The notes: generated from the sequence alone by a model not told the origin. A stretch of 38,591 bases of DNA from Sedimentisphaerales bacterium (GCA_028282905.1 JANQGW010000040.1:1-38591); one strand, 5' to 3'; shown: positions 1-10,641, counted from the stretch's first letter. Program-made: numbers and translations.

Positions 1-1350
1 AATCCCTTGGTTAGCATGCATGAATATTCCGGGATTTTCCCTGGTACCGTAGTCAACTCCATTGAGAAGAAGAGCTCTTTTTTCTCCAATCCCTTTCAGC
101 CCCCCACCGTTGATGATTCCCTCATAGTACTCACCGTTTGTCCTCGGGCAATCGCTAAACGTATGTCCCATGCTGGAGACAATTTGCGGGTTCGGAGATG
201 AACTCGGCACAAAAACACCGTCAATAAAGGAATGAGGGTCATACGGCAAATATGTATTCGCAGCAGTCAGGAAAATTGTTTCTCTATAGCTGCTGCCATG
301 TATCCATGTTTCTCCTGTCCCAGGATCAAGAACACGCTGCAATCTGCCGGTTCCAAAGCCATTGCCGCCGCCCACCACATCCGCAAGACTGATTTCATCT
401 TCGCCTCGCCAAAGAAATCCCGTTTTAGAATCAAACTTACGAACAAATGCCTGTTTCTTAAGTTCGATCTCTCGCACCTGGCCGGCCGGTGTGGCTGCTT
501 TCGCCTGACCGGCTATCAAGATATGGCTCTCTCCTTTATCACCATTCTGTCCCGGGATCAGCGATGCTTTTCCCTTGAACATATAGAGATTTGTGCTGCC
601 GATATTATTGATCTCCAGGCCGAATTCCGTCCCCAAATCAATCACCGTCGAAGAGGGGGTCTGAACAATGAAACCCGTCGCCCTCTTTGGAACTGTCGCA
701 TAAAGCCGTCCGGAATGCAGGATCATTTTATCGGCACTTTCCAGCTCAAATTCCGTCGGACCTTCAATAATAACTTCGGCGCCGTAATCAAACTCAATTT
801 TGACCGTTCCTTTAAGCAGCCATCGAGCCCCCTCGTTATCCCATAATCGCCCGCCAATGTCTGTCTGATGATCACTCTGCACCCATTGGGCATTGAGACT
901 GTCTGTAATCATCGCCACTGATGAGGCCGGTGACGGAGCTAAGCTAACATAAATTAATACGAAAACCAGTGCTGCAATGGAAACAAACGCGGTATATAGA
1001 GATGACTTGTTAATAACTCGGGGCGACTTTTCCACCTTTAACATTTTAACAGGCTCCCTCTGCGGTGCTGGCTTTTCAATCTCAAGAGTAGGGGCGTTTT
1101 TTTCATAATCCGCAAATTCTTCCAGCATCCCCATCATCTTCCGAGTAGAAAAGAGAGCATTGTATTCAATCTCCCAATTAGAAGAGGCAAGGGCCTGGTG
1201 AAATTCAATCAATTCCAAATAATATCGAAAAGCACTATCGTTAGATTCCAGAATTTCATTCAGCTGCTGATATTGGGCATCTGAGATTTGGCCTTCCAAA
1301 GATAAATTAATGAGGTATCTTAGTTCAGACTTTAATTGCGGATCAATCAT
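1..1350 (-). CDS. FecR-domain membrane anti-sigma protein, partial (3' end outside window)
   Basis: The minus frame is open from an ATG at 1350 to the window edge (450 codons, no stop), so the C-terminus is missing. The start overlaps the sigma-factor stop by 8 nt and has a GGGAGG ribosome site 5 nt upstream, implying translational coupling. About 115 cytoplasmic residues come first (YYLELIEFHQAL, as in planctomycete anti-sigma proteins). One membrane segment follows at about 118-138, then a FecR domain at about 163-262 (motifs VIIEGPTEFELES and STVIDLGTEFGLE). After about residue 300 lies a region with SFIDGVFVP and a closing GIFMHANQG, resembling the carbohydrate-binding-like C-termini of planctomycete FecR proteins. 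Inferred role: hold the co-encoded sigma factor at the membrane until an external, perhaps glycan, signal arrives. FecR assignment is firm; the C-terminal one is tentative. Confidence 0.85.
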   Translation of the reverse strand, partial: MIDPQLKSELRYLINLSLEGQISDAQYQQLNEILESNDSAFRYYLELIEFHQALASSNWEIEYNALFSTRKMMGMLEEFADYEKNAPTLEIEKPAPQREPVKMLKVEKSPRVINKSSLYTAFVSIAALVFVLIYVSLAPSPASSVAMITDSLNAQWVQSDHQTDIGGRLWDNEGARWLLKGTVKIEFDYGAEVIIEGPTEFELESADKMILHSGRLYATVPKRATGFIVQTPSSTVIDLGTEFGLEINNIGSTNLYMFKGKASLIPGQNGDKGESHILIAGQAKAATPAGQVREIELKKQAFVRKFDSKTGFLWRGEDEISLADVVGGGNGFGTGRLQRVLDPGTGETWIHGSSYRETIFLTAANTYLPYDPHSFIDGVFVPSSSPNPQIVSSMGHTFSDCPRTNGEYYEGIINGGGLKGIGEKRALLLNGVDYGTRENPGIFMHANQGI

Positions 1351-1882
1351 GCCAACCTCCCTCTCCATAAGTGGCTTTGTTCATACAGTGAAGAAGAGAC
1401 TCTTGAACCCGCGCAATATTCCGATAAATGGTTTGAACGGTTTTCCCAAACCTTCCGGCCATATCTTTGACCTTAAGGTTTTCATAATATCGCAGTAATA
1501 TGAGCCGTTGATCTTCTTTTCTAAGAAGTTTGAAGCACTCTTTCAAATATGTCAGTTGTTCGTTTGATTTATCCTGTCTCTTCTGGGCTGCCTCGTCTAA
1601 CCTTTCAAATAAATTCCCCGAGAACTGGACCTCCTTCACCCTCTTTTTCTTTCTTCGATATTCTAATACCCGATAGTGAGCAATGGTCAAGCCCCATGCA
1701 AGAAAATCGGTGCCGATTTCAAAATCAGAAAACTTCATCCACATCACCTTGCTGGTATCCTGCATTATATCGGCCGCATCTGAGTAATTTGGCACGAGTG
1801 TCAGTATATAAGAGCTTATCTTACCCTGATGGCGAGTAAGTAAACTGACAAATTCCTGCATTTTTTCACTATCTGAACTCAA
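1343..1882 (-). CDS. ECF-type RNA polymerase sigma factor
   Basis: A 179-residue sigma-70 family protein with only regions 2 and 4. Region 2 spans about 10-78 (DAADIMQDTSKVMWMKFSDF, then FLAWGLTIAHYRVLEYRRKKKR). Region 4 spans about 110-165 (LRKEDQRLILLRYYENLKVKDMA followed by the helix-turn-helix TVQTIYRNIARV). It resembles the short ECF sigma factors that are abundant in planctomycetes. The start taken is TTG, because AAGGTG lies 8 nt upstream and an in-frame stop lies just before it. An internal ATG at 1861 is the alternative and would shorten the protein by 7 residues. The FecR-type anti-sigma gene overlaps its 3' end. The promoters it recognises cannot be told from the sequence. Confidence 0.9.
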   Translation of the reverse strand: MSSDSEKMQEFVSLLTRHQGKISSYILTLVPNYSDAADIMQDTSKVMWMKFSDFEIGTDFLAWGLTIAHYRVLEYRRKKKRVKEVQFSGNLFERLDEAAQKRQDKSNEQLTYLKECFKLLRKEDQRLILLRYYENLKVKDMAGRFGKTVQTIYRNIARVQESLLHCMNKATYGEGGWHD

Positions 1883-2129
1883 TATTCCGGCACCTTAAAT
1901 AAGTTGCTCTCCATTATGTAAGGACTGGTTAACGTAAATATTAACGTGAAAAATTATTTTTTCATTTTCCTATAAGATATTTTTTTAAAAAGACATAACA
2001 CTGAGAAACCGAAACTGTTGTAATACACTTCTAACACCACTCGCTTGAATCTATAAAAGCAATAAAACGCTGGCTTCTTACATGACGACATACCACACCG
2101 CCTTCTATCTGTTATTGGATACATAACAA
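1883..2129. other. Intergenic region, nothing convincing
   Basis: These 247 bases lie between the 3' end of the symporter gene and the 5' end of the sigma-factor gene, both on the minus strand. The part near 1921-1990 is very AT-rich and probably holds the sigma-factor promoter, but no clear -35/-10 pair was found. No strong terminator hairpin was seen after the symporter. A minus-strand reading frame continuing here lacks a ribosome site and was not accepted. Confidence 0.4.
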
Positions 2130-3815
2130 CTATTTCAACCAGAAACTGAAGTACAGATACATCGCAAGGACCAGTCCCAATACACCGGCGGTTGCGATGA
2201 CGTCCCACTTGTTCCAGCTATCTCGATTTTCTTTTCGCTGGGCATCGGTAGCCGTTGAATAGGTCAGGTTTTCGATCTGCGAAGCCAGCGGCGGCTTGGT
2301 CATCAGTGACACACCAACAACCACAATCACACTGCTCACCAACAACCAGCCGGAAGCATATAAAAAGTTGTAATCTCCAATAAATTGGAGCATTGAACCA
2401 TCAGCGAACTTACCCGCTCCGGCCATCCCTTGAATCGTCAGTTTGGCCATGCCGGCAATGAAACCAACAGCAAGACCCGAAACAGCGCCTTTGGAGTTGA
2501 TACGCTTACAAAATAATCCCAACAAGAAGACAGCAGTGATCGGCGGTGCAAGGTATCCCTGTACACTTTGGAGGTATTTGTAAAGACCGCCCTTCGCGAT
2601 CATCGGCATAATTGGAATCCACATCAACCCCAACAAGACAATCACACCGGTTGCCAGACGGCCGACATGAACCAAGTGTCGTTCAGATTGACCGGGGTAG
2701 ATTTTTTCATAAATATCCACGGTAAACAGTGAGGCACAGGAATTAAATAATGACGACAGCGAACTCATCAAAGCTGCCAGTAATCCACCAACCACGAGGC
2801 CTCGAAGCCCCACTGGTAATAATGATGAAACCATTGTTGGAAAGACCATGTCGCCCTTGATAACTCCCTCTTCAGTCGGTATAGAAAAACCGTCAACGCC
2901 CTTTTGATGCAAGGCATAACCAATCAGTCCAGGCACCAGGAAAATCATTACCGGCCACACTTTCAGGAAACCACCCCAAATCGCACCGCGCCGTGCATTC
3001 GTGAGGTTTTTAGACGCCAGTGTTCGCTGAACGATATACTGGTCCGTACACCAGTACCAGATACCGATCACCGGCGAGGCGATCAGAATCCCCAACCACG
3101 GAAAGTCAGGATCCGACATGGGACGCCAGAGAGCAAACTGTTCTGAATTGGATTTACATATGGTCACAAGTTCACCCCAACCACCCAATTTAGACAGGCC
3201 GAAGAAGGTAATAAACGCTGAACCGATCAGTAGGATAATGGCCTGAGCCGTATCGGTATAGAGAACCGCCCGCAGTCCTCCAAAGACGGTATAGATACCC
3301 GTTAATACAACGGTAGCGATCGCGCCAATCCAGAATGGGCCGATATAAGTACTGCCGATGGTAAAGCTCATCTCCGGCAGGAGCGTTTCAAAAACCATCG
3401 CCCCAGCGTAAACGGTAACAGAGACTTTTGTGACCACATACGCGATCAGCGAAACAACGGAAAGAATCCATCTTGCAGTTGAGTTAAAACGCTTCTCCAG
3501 AAACTCCGGCATCGTATAAACCCCGCTACGATAATAGAACGGCACAAATACCCACGCCAGCATAATCATCACCCAGGCATGGAGTTCCCAGTGGGCCATC
3601 GCCATACCGCTACTGGTCCCCTGTCCGGCCAATCCTACAATGTGCTCAGATCCGATATTAGAGGCAAACAGCGAAGCACCGACTGCAAACCAGCCAATAT
3701 TTCGACCCGCCAGAAAATAATCTTCAGTGGTATTTTGTTTCCGTGAAGACCACCAGACAACTCCCACTAAAGCTGAAAAATAGACTGCAATCACAAGCCA
3801 GTCGATCCAATGCAT
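2130..3815 (-). CDS. Sodium/solute symporter (SSS family), probable L-arabinose importer
   Basis: A 561-residue, very hydrophobic protein with about 14 predicted membrane segments. It starts with IDWLVIAVYFSALVGVVWW, then TTEDYFLAGRNIGWFAVGAS and SLFASNIGSEHIVGLAG, the signature N-terminus of the sugar-transporting (SGLT/vSGLT-like) branch of the solute:sodium symporters. It should sit in the inner membrane and couple sugar uptake to sodium entry. It is the last gene of the ara operon, 115 nt after the GH51 gene, with a GAAAGGA ribosome site before its ATG. This position suggests L-arabinose as substrate, but the sequence alone does not prove specificity. No ABC sugar transporter is present in the window. 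Confidence 0.9.
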   Translation of the reverse strand: MHWIDWLVIAVYFSALVGVVWWSSRKQNTTEDYFLAGRNIGWFAVGASLFASNIGSEHIVGLAGQGTSSGMAMAHWELHAWVMIMLAWVFVPFYYRSGVYTMPEFLEKRFNSTARWILSVVSLIAYVVTKVSVTVYAGAMVFETLLPEMSFTIGSTYIGPFWIGAIATVVLTGIYTVFGGLRAVLYTDTAQAIILLIGSAFITFFGLSKLGGWGELVTICKSNSEQFALWRPMSDPDFPWLGILIASPVIGIWYWCTDQYIVQRTLASKNLTNARRGAIWGGFLKVWPVMIFLVPGLIGYALHQKGVDGFSIPTEEGVIKGDMVFPTMVSSLLPVGLRGLVVGGLLAALMSSLSSLFNSCASLFTVDIYEKIYPGQSERHLVHVGRLATGVIVLLGLMWIPIMPMIAKGGLYKYLQSVQGYLAPPITAVFLLGLFCKRINSKGAVSGLAVGFIAGMAKLTIQGMAGAGKFADGSMLQFIGDYNFLYASGWLLVSSVIVVVGVSLMTKPPLASQIENLTYSTATDAQRKENRDSWNKWDVIATAGVLGLVLAMYLYFSFWLK

Positions 3816-3930
3816 TGTACCGTCCTTTCGGGTTAAAAATTGTTCATCACGCTTCGTATCTAAAAAAGTTTTATTATAATCTTTATGACTTCTACTGCGA
3901 TCATTTATCTGTCAATATTTGTGTCACACA

Positions 3931-5496
3931 TCAATTAATTTTCAATACAGAAACAGACTTCGCCAGCAGAGTTACACAGATCTTGCCTTTTTGGATTTCA
4001 AGATTCTTTAAAGCAGTTGGTTTGATCACATTTGGATTCTCAAATGTGTTATGCGTATTCATAGCCTCTGCTGTCAGGACACGTCCGGTAATGCTCACAG
4101 GCTTGGCGCCTTTAAGAACAAATTCAAGTTCTGCGGGAGCGTCTGGATCTAAATTGCAGATTGTGACATGAATGCTGCCGCTGCTGTCTTTGGAAGCAGA
4201 CACGTTCAGAGCCGCCAGCTTGGCACCGTTCATTTCATAGCCGTTGCAAACCAGGTCGCTGGGCAGCAACTTTGCTCCCTGATGGGCCTTATACATCTCA
4301 AAGACGTGATACGTGGGAGTCAGGAGCATTTCCTTTCCCTTTGTCAAAATCATCGCCTGCAGGACATTATTGATCTGCGCGATGTTGCACATCTTAACAC
4401 GGTCACAATGCTTATTGAACTCATTCAGGAAAATGCCTGCAGAAACCGCGTCACGCAGCGTATTTTGCTGATATAAAAAACCGCCTTTTGTGCCCGGTTC
4501 CTCGTCCCACCAAGTTCCCCACTCATCGACGTATAGATCAATGCGGCCGTGGGGATCATATTTGTCCAAGAGTTCTTTGTTCCGACGAATAATCTCGTCG
4601 ATTTTCAGTGTATTTTCCATCAGGGCGAACCACTCTTTATCGTCGAAGTTTGTTGCGCTGCCTTTTTGGGTCCAGTTGCCGGTGCCTCGAACATAGTAAT
4701 GCTGGCCATAGGCATTCATGCGTGCACCGATTTTTTTTAATATGACTTCAACCCAGTTGTAATCCATACCACCGGGGCCGCAGGCCACTTTGGCAACCCA
4801 GTTCCCTGGATAGCTGCGAACGTATGTCTGGTATTGTCTATACAGGTCCGAGTAATATTCTGGCGTCATGCTGCCGCCGCAACCCCAGTTTTCATTTCCG
4901 ACACCGAAGTATTTGATTTTCCAAGGTTTCTCGCGACCGTTTTTGCGACGAAGGTTAGCCATTTCGCTGTCGCCATCAAAGGTCATGTACTCAACCCAGT
5001 CCTGCATCTCTTCGGGCGTGCCGGAACCAACATTTCCGGCAATATACGCTTCACAACCAAGCATTTCGCATAAATCCAGAAATTCATGGGTACCGAAGGC
5101 ATTATCATCAGTAACCATACCCCAGTGCGTGTTGACCATTTTGGGTCGCTGATCGCGCGGACCGATGCCATCTTTCCAGTGGTACTCATCAGCAAAACAA
5201 CCTCCCGGCCAGCGAAGCACGGGAATATTTAACTTTTTAAGAGCTTCAACAACATCCGTACGAATACCCCGAACATTGGGAATATCCGAGTACTCTCCAA
5301 CCCAAAAACCTTCGTATACACAGCGCCCCAGATGTTCTGCAAAATGTCCATAGATCTCCGGAGCAATCGTTTCCCGACCTTGATCAGCATGAACAGTTAA
5401 TTTATTAACACCTTCAGTCTTTTGAATCGTCGTTTTAGCAACAGTCCATGTGGATAAAATCATACACAAAACACCCAAAACAAGTTTCTTAGTCAT
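3931..5496 (-). CDS. Exported alpha-L-arabinofuranosidase, GH51
   Basis: A 521-residue enzyme with an N-terminal signal peptide (about 1-20) followed by a full GH51 fold: (beta/alpha)8 barrel and C-terminal beta-sandwich. It hydrolyses terminal alpha-L-arabinofuranosyl residues from arabinan, arabinoxylan or arabinogalactan with retention. Diagnostic blocks are [16 protein letters not shown] near 50, [15 protein letters not shown] near 95, the acid/base Glu202 in [11 protein letters not shown] and the nucleophile Glu325 in [17 protein letters not shown] precedes the ATG. It lies 42 nt after the epimerase gene in the ara operon, so it supplies the arabinose the operon consumes. Many GH51 enzymes are cytoplasmic; the signal peptide here points to the periplasm or outside. 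Confidence 0.93.
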   Translation of the reverse strand: MTKKLVLGVLCMILSTWTVAKTTIQKTEGVNKLTVHADQGRETIAPEIYGHFAEHLGRCVYEGFWVGEYSDIPNVRGIRTDVVEALKKLNIPVLRWPGGCFADEYHWKDGIGPRDQRPKMVNTHWGMVTDDNAFGTHEFLDLCEMLGCEAYIAGNVGSGTPEEMQDWVEYMTFDGDSEMANLRRKNGREKPWKIKYFGVGNENWGCGGSMTPEYYSDLYRQYQTYVRSYPGNWVAKVACGPGGMDYNWVEVILKKIGARMNAYGQHYYVRGTGNWTQKGSATNFDDKEWFALMENTLKIDEIIRRNKELLDKYDPHGRIDLYVDEWGTWWDEEPGTKGGFLYQQNTLRDAVSAGIFLNEFNKHCDRVKMCNIAQINNVLQAMILTKGKEMLLTPTYHVFEMYKAHQGAKLLPSDLVCNGYEMNGAKLAALNVSASKDSSGSIHVTICNLDPDAPAELEFVLKGAKPVSITGRVLTAEAMNTHNTFENPNVIKPTALKNLEIQKGKICVTLLAKSVSVLKIN

Positions 5497-5538
5497 ATTA
5501 TATTCCTTTCTGGTGTAAGAGAGACAAATGAAGTATTA

Positions 5539-6708
5539 TTATTTCCTGACCGAAAATTTATGAATAGTTGTTGATCTATATGTTTGGCCCGGGCGAAGGA
5601 CCGTAGATGGAAACTTCGGTTGATTCGGAGAATCTGGATAGTGTTGAGTCTCCAGGCAGTAGGCATAGCGGTGCTTATAAACCTTTCCCTCCTTGCCAAC
5701 AAGGGTGCCATCCAGAAAATTGCCTGAATAGAATTGAATCGCTGGTTCGGTTGTGTAAATCTCCATTAATCGACCGGACTTCGGCTCATAGACTTTCGCA
5801 GCCAGAGATAATTCCTTATTCTTTTTATTTAGCACCCAGTTATGGTCATAGCCTCCACCATGCTTAAGTTGGGTTGTGACGGCGTCAATACGCTTGCCAA
5901 TACCTGTCATTTGAGTAAAATCCATTGGTGTCCCCTTGACCGGACGCAGTTCGCCAGTGGGGATCAGGCCTTCATCGACAGGCGTAAAATGATCAGCGTT
6001 AATCATTAACTGATTTCCATAATTGTTGCCTATCCCCTGCCCTGCCAGGTTATAATAGTTATGGTTAGTCAGGTTGCACACGGTCGGCTTATCGGTTGTG
6101 GCTTCATAGGAAATCTTAAGTTGATCGTTATTGGTCAGAATATATTTAACCGTCACATTCAGATTGCCTGGATAGCCTTCTTGCATATCCCTGCTAAGAT
6201 AATGCAGCTTCAGACCAACAGCATCGCCAGTCTTAAACGGTTCGGCATTCCAAACCACTTTATCGAAGCCTTTGAGGCCGCCGTGTAGATGGTTTTGATC
6301 GTTATTAGCAGCCAAGGTATATTCTTTGCCATCCAGAGTAAATTTCCCTTTGGCAATGCGGTTGCCGTAACGTCCTATGAGGCAGCCAAAATACGGGCTT
6401 TTTTCTTCGTAGTCCTTCAGATTATCAAATCCCAGAACAATGTCACCCAGATTACCTTCGCGGTCAGGAGTCCACAATTCAGTAACAATTCCTCCGTAAT
6501 TGGTGATCTTGACAATGAGACCGTTTGCATTGGTCAACGTGTACAGGTCTACCATCTGACCATTTTGGGTTTTTCCGTATTCAGCCTTTATAACACTCAT
6601 CTCTGTTAAAGCTTTCCCCGATTGCTGCGTACTCTTGCACCCCATTAGGGAAATAAACAAGCACAACAACATAACATAAACACTGTAATGAAAATAGTTC
6701 TTCCTCAT
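5539..6708 (-). CDS. galM: Exported aldose 1-epimerase (mutarotase), lipoprotein-like
   Basis: A 389-residue GalM-family protein that interconverts alpha and beta anomers of aldoses. The N-terminus is a signal sequence ending in a lipobox-like LMGC (Cys24), so it is probably an exported lipoprotein. Family blocks are NYGGIVTELWTPDREG, the substrate-binding RYGNRIAKG, the catalytic-His segment NLTNHNYYNLAGQG, and the C-terminal catalytic-Glu segment CLETQHYPDSPNQP (Glu near 353). AGGAG lies before the ATG. The gene lies between araA and the GH51 gene, 40 and 42 nt away. This context suggests it equilibrates L-arabinose anomers outside the cytoplasm before import. The sugar preference is inferred from context only. 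Confidence 0.92.
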   Translation of the reverse strand: MRKNYFHYSVYVMLLCLFISLMGCKSTQQSGKALTEMSVIKAEYGKTQNGQMVDLYTLTNANGLIVKITNYGGIVTELWTPDREGNLGDIVLGFDNLKDYEEKSPYFGCLIGRYGNRIAKGKFTLDGKEYTLAANNDQNHLHGGLKGFDKVVWNAEPFKTGDAVGLKLHYLSRDMQEGYPGNLNVTVKYILTNNDQLKISYEATTDKPTVCNLTNHNYYNLAGQGIGNNYGNQLMINADHFTPVDEGLIPTGELRPVKGTPMDFTQMTGIGKRIDAVTTQLKHGGGYDHNWVLNKKNKELSLAAKVYEPKSGRLMEIYTTEPAIQFYSGNFLDGTLVGKEGKVYKHRYAYCLETQHYPDSPNQPKFPSTVLRPGQTYRSTTIHKFSVRK

Positions 6709-6748
6709 GGTTTATCTCCTGTGTTTATTATGAGTCCTTTACTCTCAT

Positions 6749-8245
6749 TTATTTTAGGCTGTTACTCAACATGTAATAAATCTCATTGGTACGAATATCT
6801 TTCTTGAAATCCTGAATCGTTGTATCTTCATCGATTCGGAGATACTCAATCCCTGCCATTTCAGCAAAATCTTCCATGTGATCCGCCGTTAATGCCATGC
6901 TAAAACCGGTATGATGGGCACCGCCGGCAAGAATCCATGCGGCCGCCCCAATCTTAAGGTCAGGCTTGGGCACCCAGACCACGCGGGCGACCGGCAGTTT
7001 CGGGAGATCGGCATCAGGACTGACAACATCAACAGCATTAACAATCATACGGAAACGATTGCCCATGTTCACTAATGATGCATTGATACCATCGCCCGGC
7101 GCCACCTTAAAGACCACACGAACAGGATCCGCTTTGCCGCCAATGCCGAGCGGATGAACTTCTAATGACGGCTTTCCGTCAGCAATAGAAGAACATACCT
7201 CCAGCATATGTGCCCCCAGAACCTTTGGTCCGGTTGGATTGAAATGATAGGTATAGTCTTCCATGAACGATGTACCGCCGTCAAGTCCAGTCGCCATGAC
7301 TTTCATCGCGCGAACAAGTGCGGCAGTTTTCCAGTCGCCTTCAGCTCCAAATCCATAGCCGTCACCCATCAGTCGCTGGACGGCCAAACCTGGTAATTGC
7401 CTTATGCCGTGTAGATCTTCGAAGGTCGTAGTGAATGCCTTGAATCCCCCTTGTTCGAGAAATGCCCTCATGCCCGCTTCGATACGAGCAGATTCACGAA
7501 TAGAATCCAAGTGATCATCGCTAACATTAAACTGGTATTGTTCCTGGTATTCGGACACTAGATTCCCGATCTGTGCATCAGTAACGGAATTAATCATAGT
7601 GACCAAATCACCCACCCCATAACCATTAACGGACATACCAAACTGCTTTTGCGCTTCTACCTTATCCCCTTCAGTCACGGCAACCTCACGCATATTATCA
7701 CCAAATCGACAGACTTTCAACTGTCGAATTTCATTCCAGCCGGCAGCCGCACGCATCCAGACTCCCAATTGCCGCTGCACCTGATCTTCTTGCCAGTGCC
7801 CCACGACAACCTTTCGATTCTTGCGTAATCGGGAGCAGATATACCCAAATTCACGTCCCCCATGAGCGGACTGATTCAAATTCATATAGTCCATATCAAT
7901 TGCATCCCAGGGGATATCACGATTAAACTGAGTATGCAAATGAACAAAGGGTTTCTGCAAAAGCGACAATCCGGCGATCCACATTTTAGCCGGACTGAAC
8001 GTATGCATCCAAGTGATCAAGCCCAGACAATTCGGTGCCGTATTCGCTTCAACACAGAGTTTTGTAATTTCATCGGGTGTTGTTAAAACCGGCTTGAAAA
8101 TGACTTTGCACGGGATCTCAGATGAATTATTTAAACTCTCTGCTATTTGTTGTGAATCTGCGTCAACCTGTTTCAGTGTTTGAGGACCATAAAGGTGCTG
8201 GCTGCCGGTGACAAACCATATTTCAAAATCTTTTAATGTTTCCAT
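6749..8245 (-). CDS. araA: L-arabinose isomerase
   Basis: A 498-residue protein, close to the 500 residues of the E. coli enzyme. It converts L-arabinose to L-ribulose in the cytoplasm and is metal (Mn) dependent. The N-terminus [14 protein letters not shown] is characteristic. The metal-binding and catalytic residues known from E. coli AraA are recognisable: Glu in [13 protein letters not shown], Glu in [11 protein letters not shown], His in LGAHMLEVC and His in [10 protein letters not shown]. The gene follows araD after 17 nt. The ribosome site is weak (GAAAGATG), so translation may depend on coupling to araD. It is the first step of the arabinose pathway. Confidence 0.97.
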   Translation of the reverse strand: METLKDFEIWFVTGSQHLYGPQTLKQVDADSQQIAESLNNSSEIPCKVIFKPVLTTPDEITKLCVEANTAPNCLGLITWMHTFSPAKMWIAGLSLLQKPFVHLHTQFNRDIPWDAIDMDYMNLNQSAHGGREFGYICSRLRKNRKVVVGHWQEDQVQRQLGVWMRAAAGWNEIRQLKVCRFGDNMREVAVTEGDKVEAQKQFGMSVNGYGVGDLVTMINSVTDAQIGNLVSEYQEQYQFNVSDDHLDSIRESARIEAGMRAFLEQGGFKAFTTTFEDLHGIRQLPGLAVQRLMGDGYGFGAEGDWKTAALVRAMKVMATGLDGGTSFMEDYTYHFNPTGPKVLGAHMLEVCSSIADGKPSLEVHPLGIGGKADPVRVVFKVAPGDGINASLVNMGNRFRMIVNAVDVVSPDADLPKLPVARVVWVPKPDLKIGAAAWILAGGAHHTGFSMALTADHMEDFAEMAGIEYLRIDEDTTIQDFKKDIRTNEIYYMLSNSLK

Positions 8246-8263
8246 AAGAACATCTTTCGGTAT

Positions 8264-8953
8264 TCATCTTTGTCCATAGTAAGCTTCTTTTCCATGTTTT
8301 CTTAAATAGTGCTTATCCAGAAGTGTTTGCGATATGGGTGGGAGTTCCGGTTTCAAAATGGCTGTTTTCAAGGCCATTTCCGCCACTTTTTCCAGTACGA
8401 CGGCTGATTCCACAGCCTTGGCGGGAATAGATCCCCAAGTGAACGGTCCGTGATTGGCAACCAGAACCCCCGGAATTTCATCAGGATTAAGCGATTCAAA
8501 GGTTTCTACGATAACCTTTCCGGTGTTAAGTTCATAATCAAATTGTATCTGATCTTGAGTCATAGCAGCAGTTACCGGAATGGAACCGTAATAATAGTCG
8601 GCATGGGTGGTTCCCAAGCTGGGGATAGGCTGACACGCCTGTGCCCAAACCGTCGCATTCAGTGAGTGGGTATGGCAGATACCGCCGATATTTGGAAAGT
8701 TTCGATAGAGTTCCAGATGGGTCGCAGTATCTGATGAGGGACACAGTTCGCCTTCAATAATATTACCTTCGATGTCCAGCAGGACGATATTATCAGGTGT
8801 TAGTGTGTCATAAGAAACTCCGCTTGGTTTAATCGCAACAATGCCCTTTTCGCGATCTATACCGCTGACATTACCCCAACTGTAGATAATCAGGTTATTG
8901 CGCTTTAACTCAAGATTCGCTTCGCAGACATCAATTTTCAGATTTTCAAGCAT
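8264..8953 (-). CDS. araD: L-ribulose-5-phosphate 4-epimerase
   Basis: A 229-residue class II aldolase-family epimerase (E. coli AraD has 231). It converts L-ribulose 5-phosphate to D-xylulose 5-phosphate, the last step of the pathway. Visible features are NLIIYSWGNVSGID near the N-terminus, VAIKPSGVSYDTL for phosphate binding, the zinc ligands in ICHTHSLNATVWAQA, the segment TTHADYYYGSIPVT, and a third zinc His in VLVANHGPFTWG. The ATG overlaps the end of araB by 16 nt and has AGGAG 7 nt upstream inside araB, a typical coupled arrangement. Confidence 0.97.
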   Translation of the reverse strand: MLENLKIDVCEANLELKRNNLIIYSWGNVSGIDREKGIVAIKPSGVSYDTLTPDNIVLLDIEGNIIEGELCPSSDTATHLELYRNFPNIGGICHTHSLNATVWAQACQPIPSLGTTHADYYYGSIPVTAAMTQDQIQFDYELNTGKVIVETFESLNPDEIPGVLVANHGPFTWGSIPAKAVESAVVLEKVAEMALKTAILKPELPPISQTLLDKHYLRKHGKEAYYGQR

Positions 8954-10641
8954 CCGTTACTCCTGACACATTCTTTAATATCCAGCAGATCCTTCATGAT
9001 ATTGGCCATACTAATAGTATTTCCAGACACCCCAAATCCATCATGAAGCTGTTTGTAAAGCTCATATAATTTTGCGTAAATGGCTTGGTTTTCAAGGATT
9101 GGTCTATAAACGACATCTTTTACACCCGTCATCGCAGATTGAGCTGAGGCAAAATCATCATAACCGCCATTAATGGCTCCTGCCACGACGGATCCGGCGA
9201 TAGCTGCCCCTAACGCACATGTCTGAGCCGACTGAGAAATCTTCATTTCCCGGCCAAGGATGTCGGCGTATATTTGCATGACCATCGGACTCTTCTCTGC
9301 AATACCGCCACAATTAACCACTTCTTTGATCGTTACTCCGTACTCTTCAATACGATTGATAATTTCCAAGGCTCCAAATGCGGTCGCTTCTACCAACGCA
9401 CGGTAAATTTCTTCAGGCGTTGTGTGAAGTGTTTGCCCAATCAATAATCCTGTCAGTCGTTGATCGACAAGAATAGTTCGGTTTCCATTGTTCCAGTCCA
9501 AAGCAATCAGTCCGGATTGGCCGGGCTTGAGTTGCTGGGCTTTTTCTGTAAGTGATGCGTGCGATCCTGCATCTGACCCGCCGGGTTGGATATAATTGAC
9601 AAGCCAGTTGAAAAGATCACCAACAGCAGACTGCCCCGCTTCGATGCCAAACGAGCCAGGCAATATTGAACCATCAACGATTCCGCAAACCCCCGGGATG
9701 TCCTGAAGGGTCATCGATATATCGGACACCATGACATCACACGTGCTCGTCCCCATCACTTTGACCATGATTCCCGGCGCCACGCCCGACCCAATCGCAC
9801 CAAGATGACAATCAAAAGCCCCCATGGCTATCGGAATCCCTGCTTTGAGACCTAACATGGAAGCCCACTTCTCTGAAAGATCACCCGCTGATTCACCCAC
9901 TGTATACGTCTTTTCAGGTAACGTATCACGGAGTAGCCCCAGTATAGGGTCCAGTTTCATAAGGAAATCCTTGTCAGGATATCCACCCCAAGCGTCATTG
10001 AAGAAAGCCTTATGGCCTGCTGCACAGCGACACCGTTTGATTTTGTCGGGATGATCAGTAGCTGTCAAAACCCCGGTAATCCAGTCAACATGCTCAACCC
10101 ATGTATAGGCAGCGTCATAAATCACCGGATCGGTCCGCAGACAATGCAAAATCTTGCTGAAAAACCATTCCGACGAATAGGTTCCACCGCACTTGGCTAA
10201 ATACTCAGGATGCTCCTTTTGGGCTAATTCTGTAATCTCAGCAGCCTCTGCATAACTGGTGTGATCTTTCCAGAGCCAGACATAAGCGTTCAGGTTGTCC
10301 TTAAATTCCTCAAGCAGTGCCAAGGGCACTCCATCGTGATTAACCGGAATGGGTGTTGAGCCAGTTGTGTCCACTCCAATACCAATAACCTGGGCCGCTT
10401 CGAAAGATGAATTGCTTTTTTTTGCTTGTTCAATCGCCTCTATAATCGTGACTTCAAGCCCTTTCAAGTAGTCAGACGGATTCTGACGAGCCACATTATG
10501 ATCCGCCGAGTCCAACAAGATACCTGCCTGGCCACTTTCATATTCATACACTGCCGTGCCAATCTCGCTCCCATCGGAAACGTCAACCACCAGGCATCGA
10601 ACAGAGTTGGTTCCATAATCTAAACCAATTGTATAAGGCAT
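8938..10641 (-). CDS. araB: L-ribulokinase
   Basis: A 567-residue FGGY-family kinase (E. coli AraB has 566) that phosphorylates L-ribulose with ATP. The N-terminal phosphate-binding block is YTIGLDYGTNSVRCLVVDV; later blocks include GIGVDTTGSTPIPV, AMGAFDCHLGAIGSG and ALDWNNGNRTILVD. The start is placed at ATG 10641 because AGGAG lies 6-7 nt upstream. A TTG 24 nt further out would put the ribosome site inside the gene. This is the first gene of the operon, and its promoter and operator lie between it and the divergent regulator gene. Confidence 0.97.
   Translation of the reverse strand: MPYTIGLDYGTNSVRCLVVDVSDGSEIGTAVYEYESGQAGILLDSADHNVARQNPSDYLKGLEVTIIEAIEQAKKSNSSFEAAQVIGIGVDTTGSTPIPVNHDGVPLALLEEFKDNLNAYVWLWKDHTSYAEAAEITELAQKEHPEYLAKCGGTYSSEWFFSKILHCLRTDPVIYDAAYTWVEHVDWITGVLTATDHPDKIKRCRCAAGHKAFFNDAWGGYPDKDFLMKLDPILGLLRDTLPEKTYTVGESAGDLSEKWASMLGLKAGIPIAMGAFDCHLGAIGSGVAPGIMVKVMGTSTCDVMVSDISMTLQDIPGVCGIVDGSILPGSFGIEAGQSAVGDLFNWLVNYIQPGGSDAGSHASLTEKAQQLKPGQSGLIALDWNNGNRTILVDQRLTGLLIGQTLHTTPEEIYRALVEATAFGALEIINRIEEYGVTIKEVVNCGGIAEKSPMVMQIYADILGREMKISQSAQTCALGAAIAGSVVAGAINGGYDDFASAQSAMTGVKDVVYRPILENQAIYAKLYELYKQLHDGFGVSGNTISMANIMKDLLDIKECVRSNGCLKI

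Noticed and set aside
232..846. 204-codon plus-strand open frame
   Set aside because: It lies antisense to the FecR-type gene, whose frame is uninterrupted, has recognisable domains and starts at a coupled ribosome site. The plus frame has no family features.
1954..2208. 84-codon minus frame after the symporter
   Set aside because: Its front overlaps the symporter gene, later ATGs have no ribosome site, and the product is a Cys/Lys/Tyr-rich sequence without family features.
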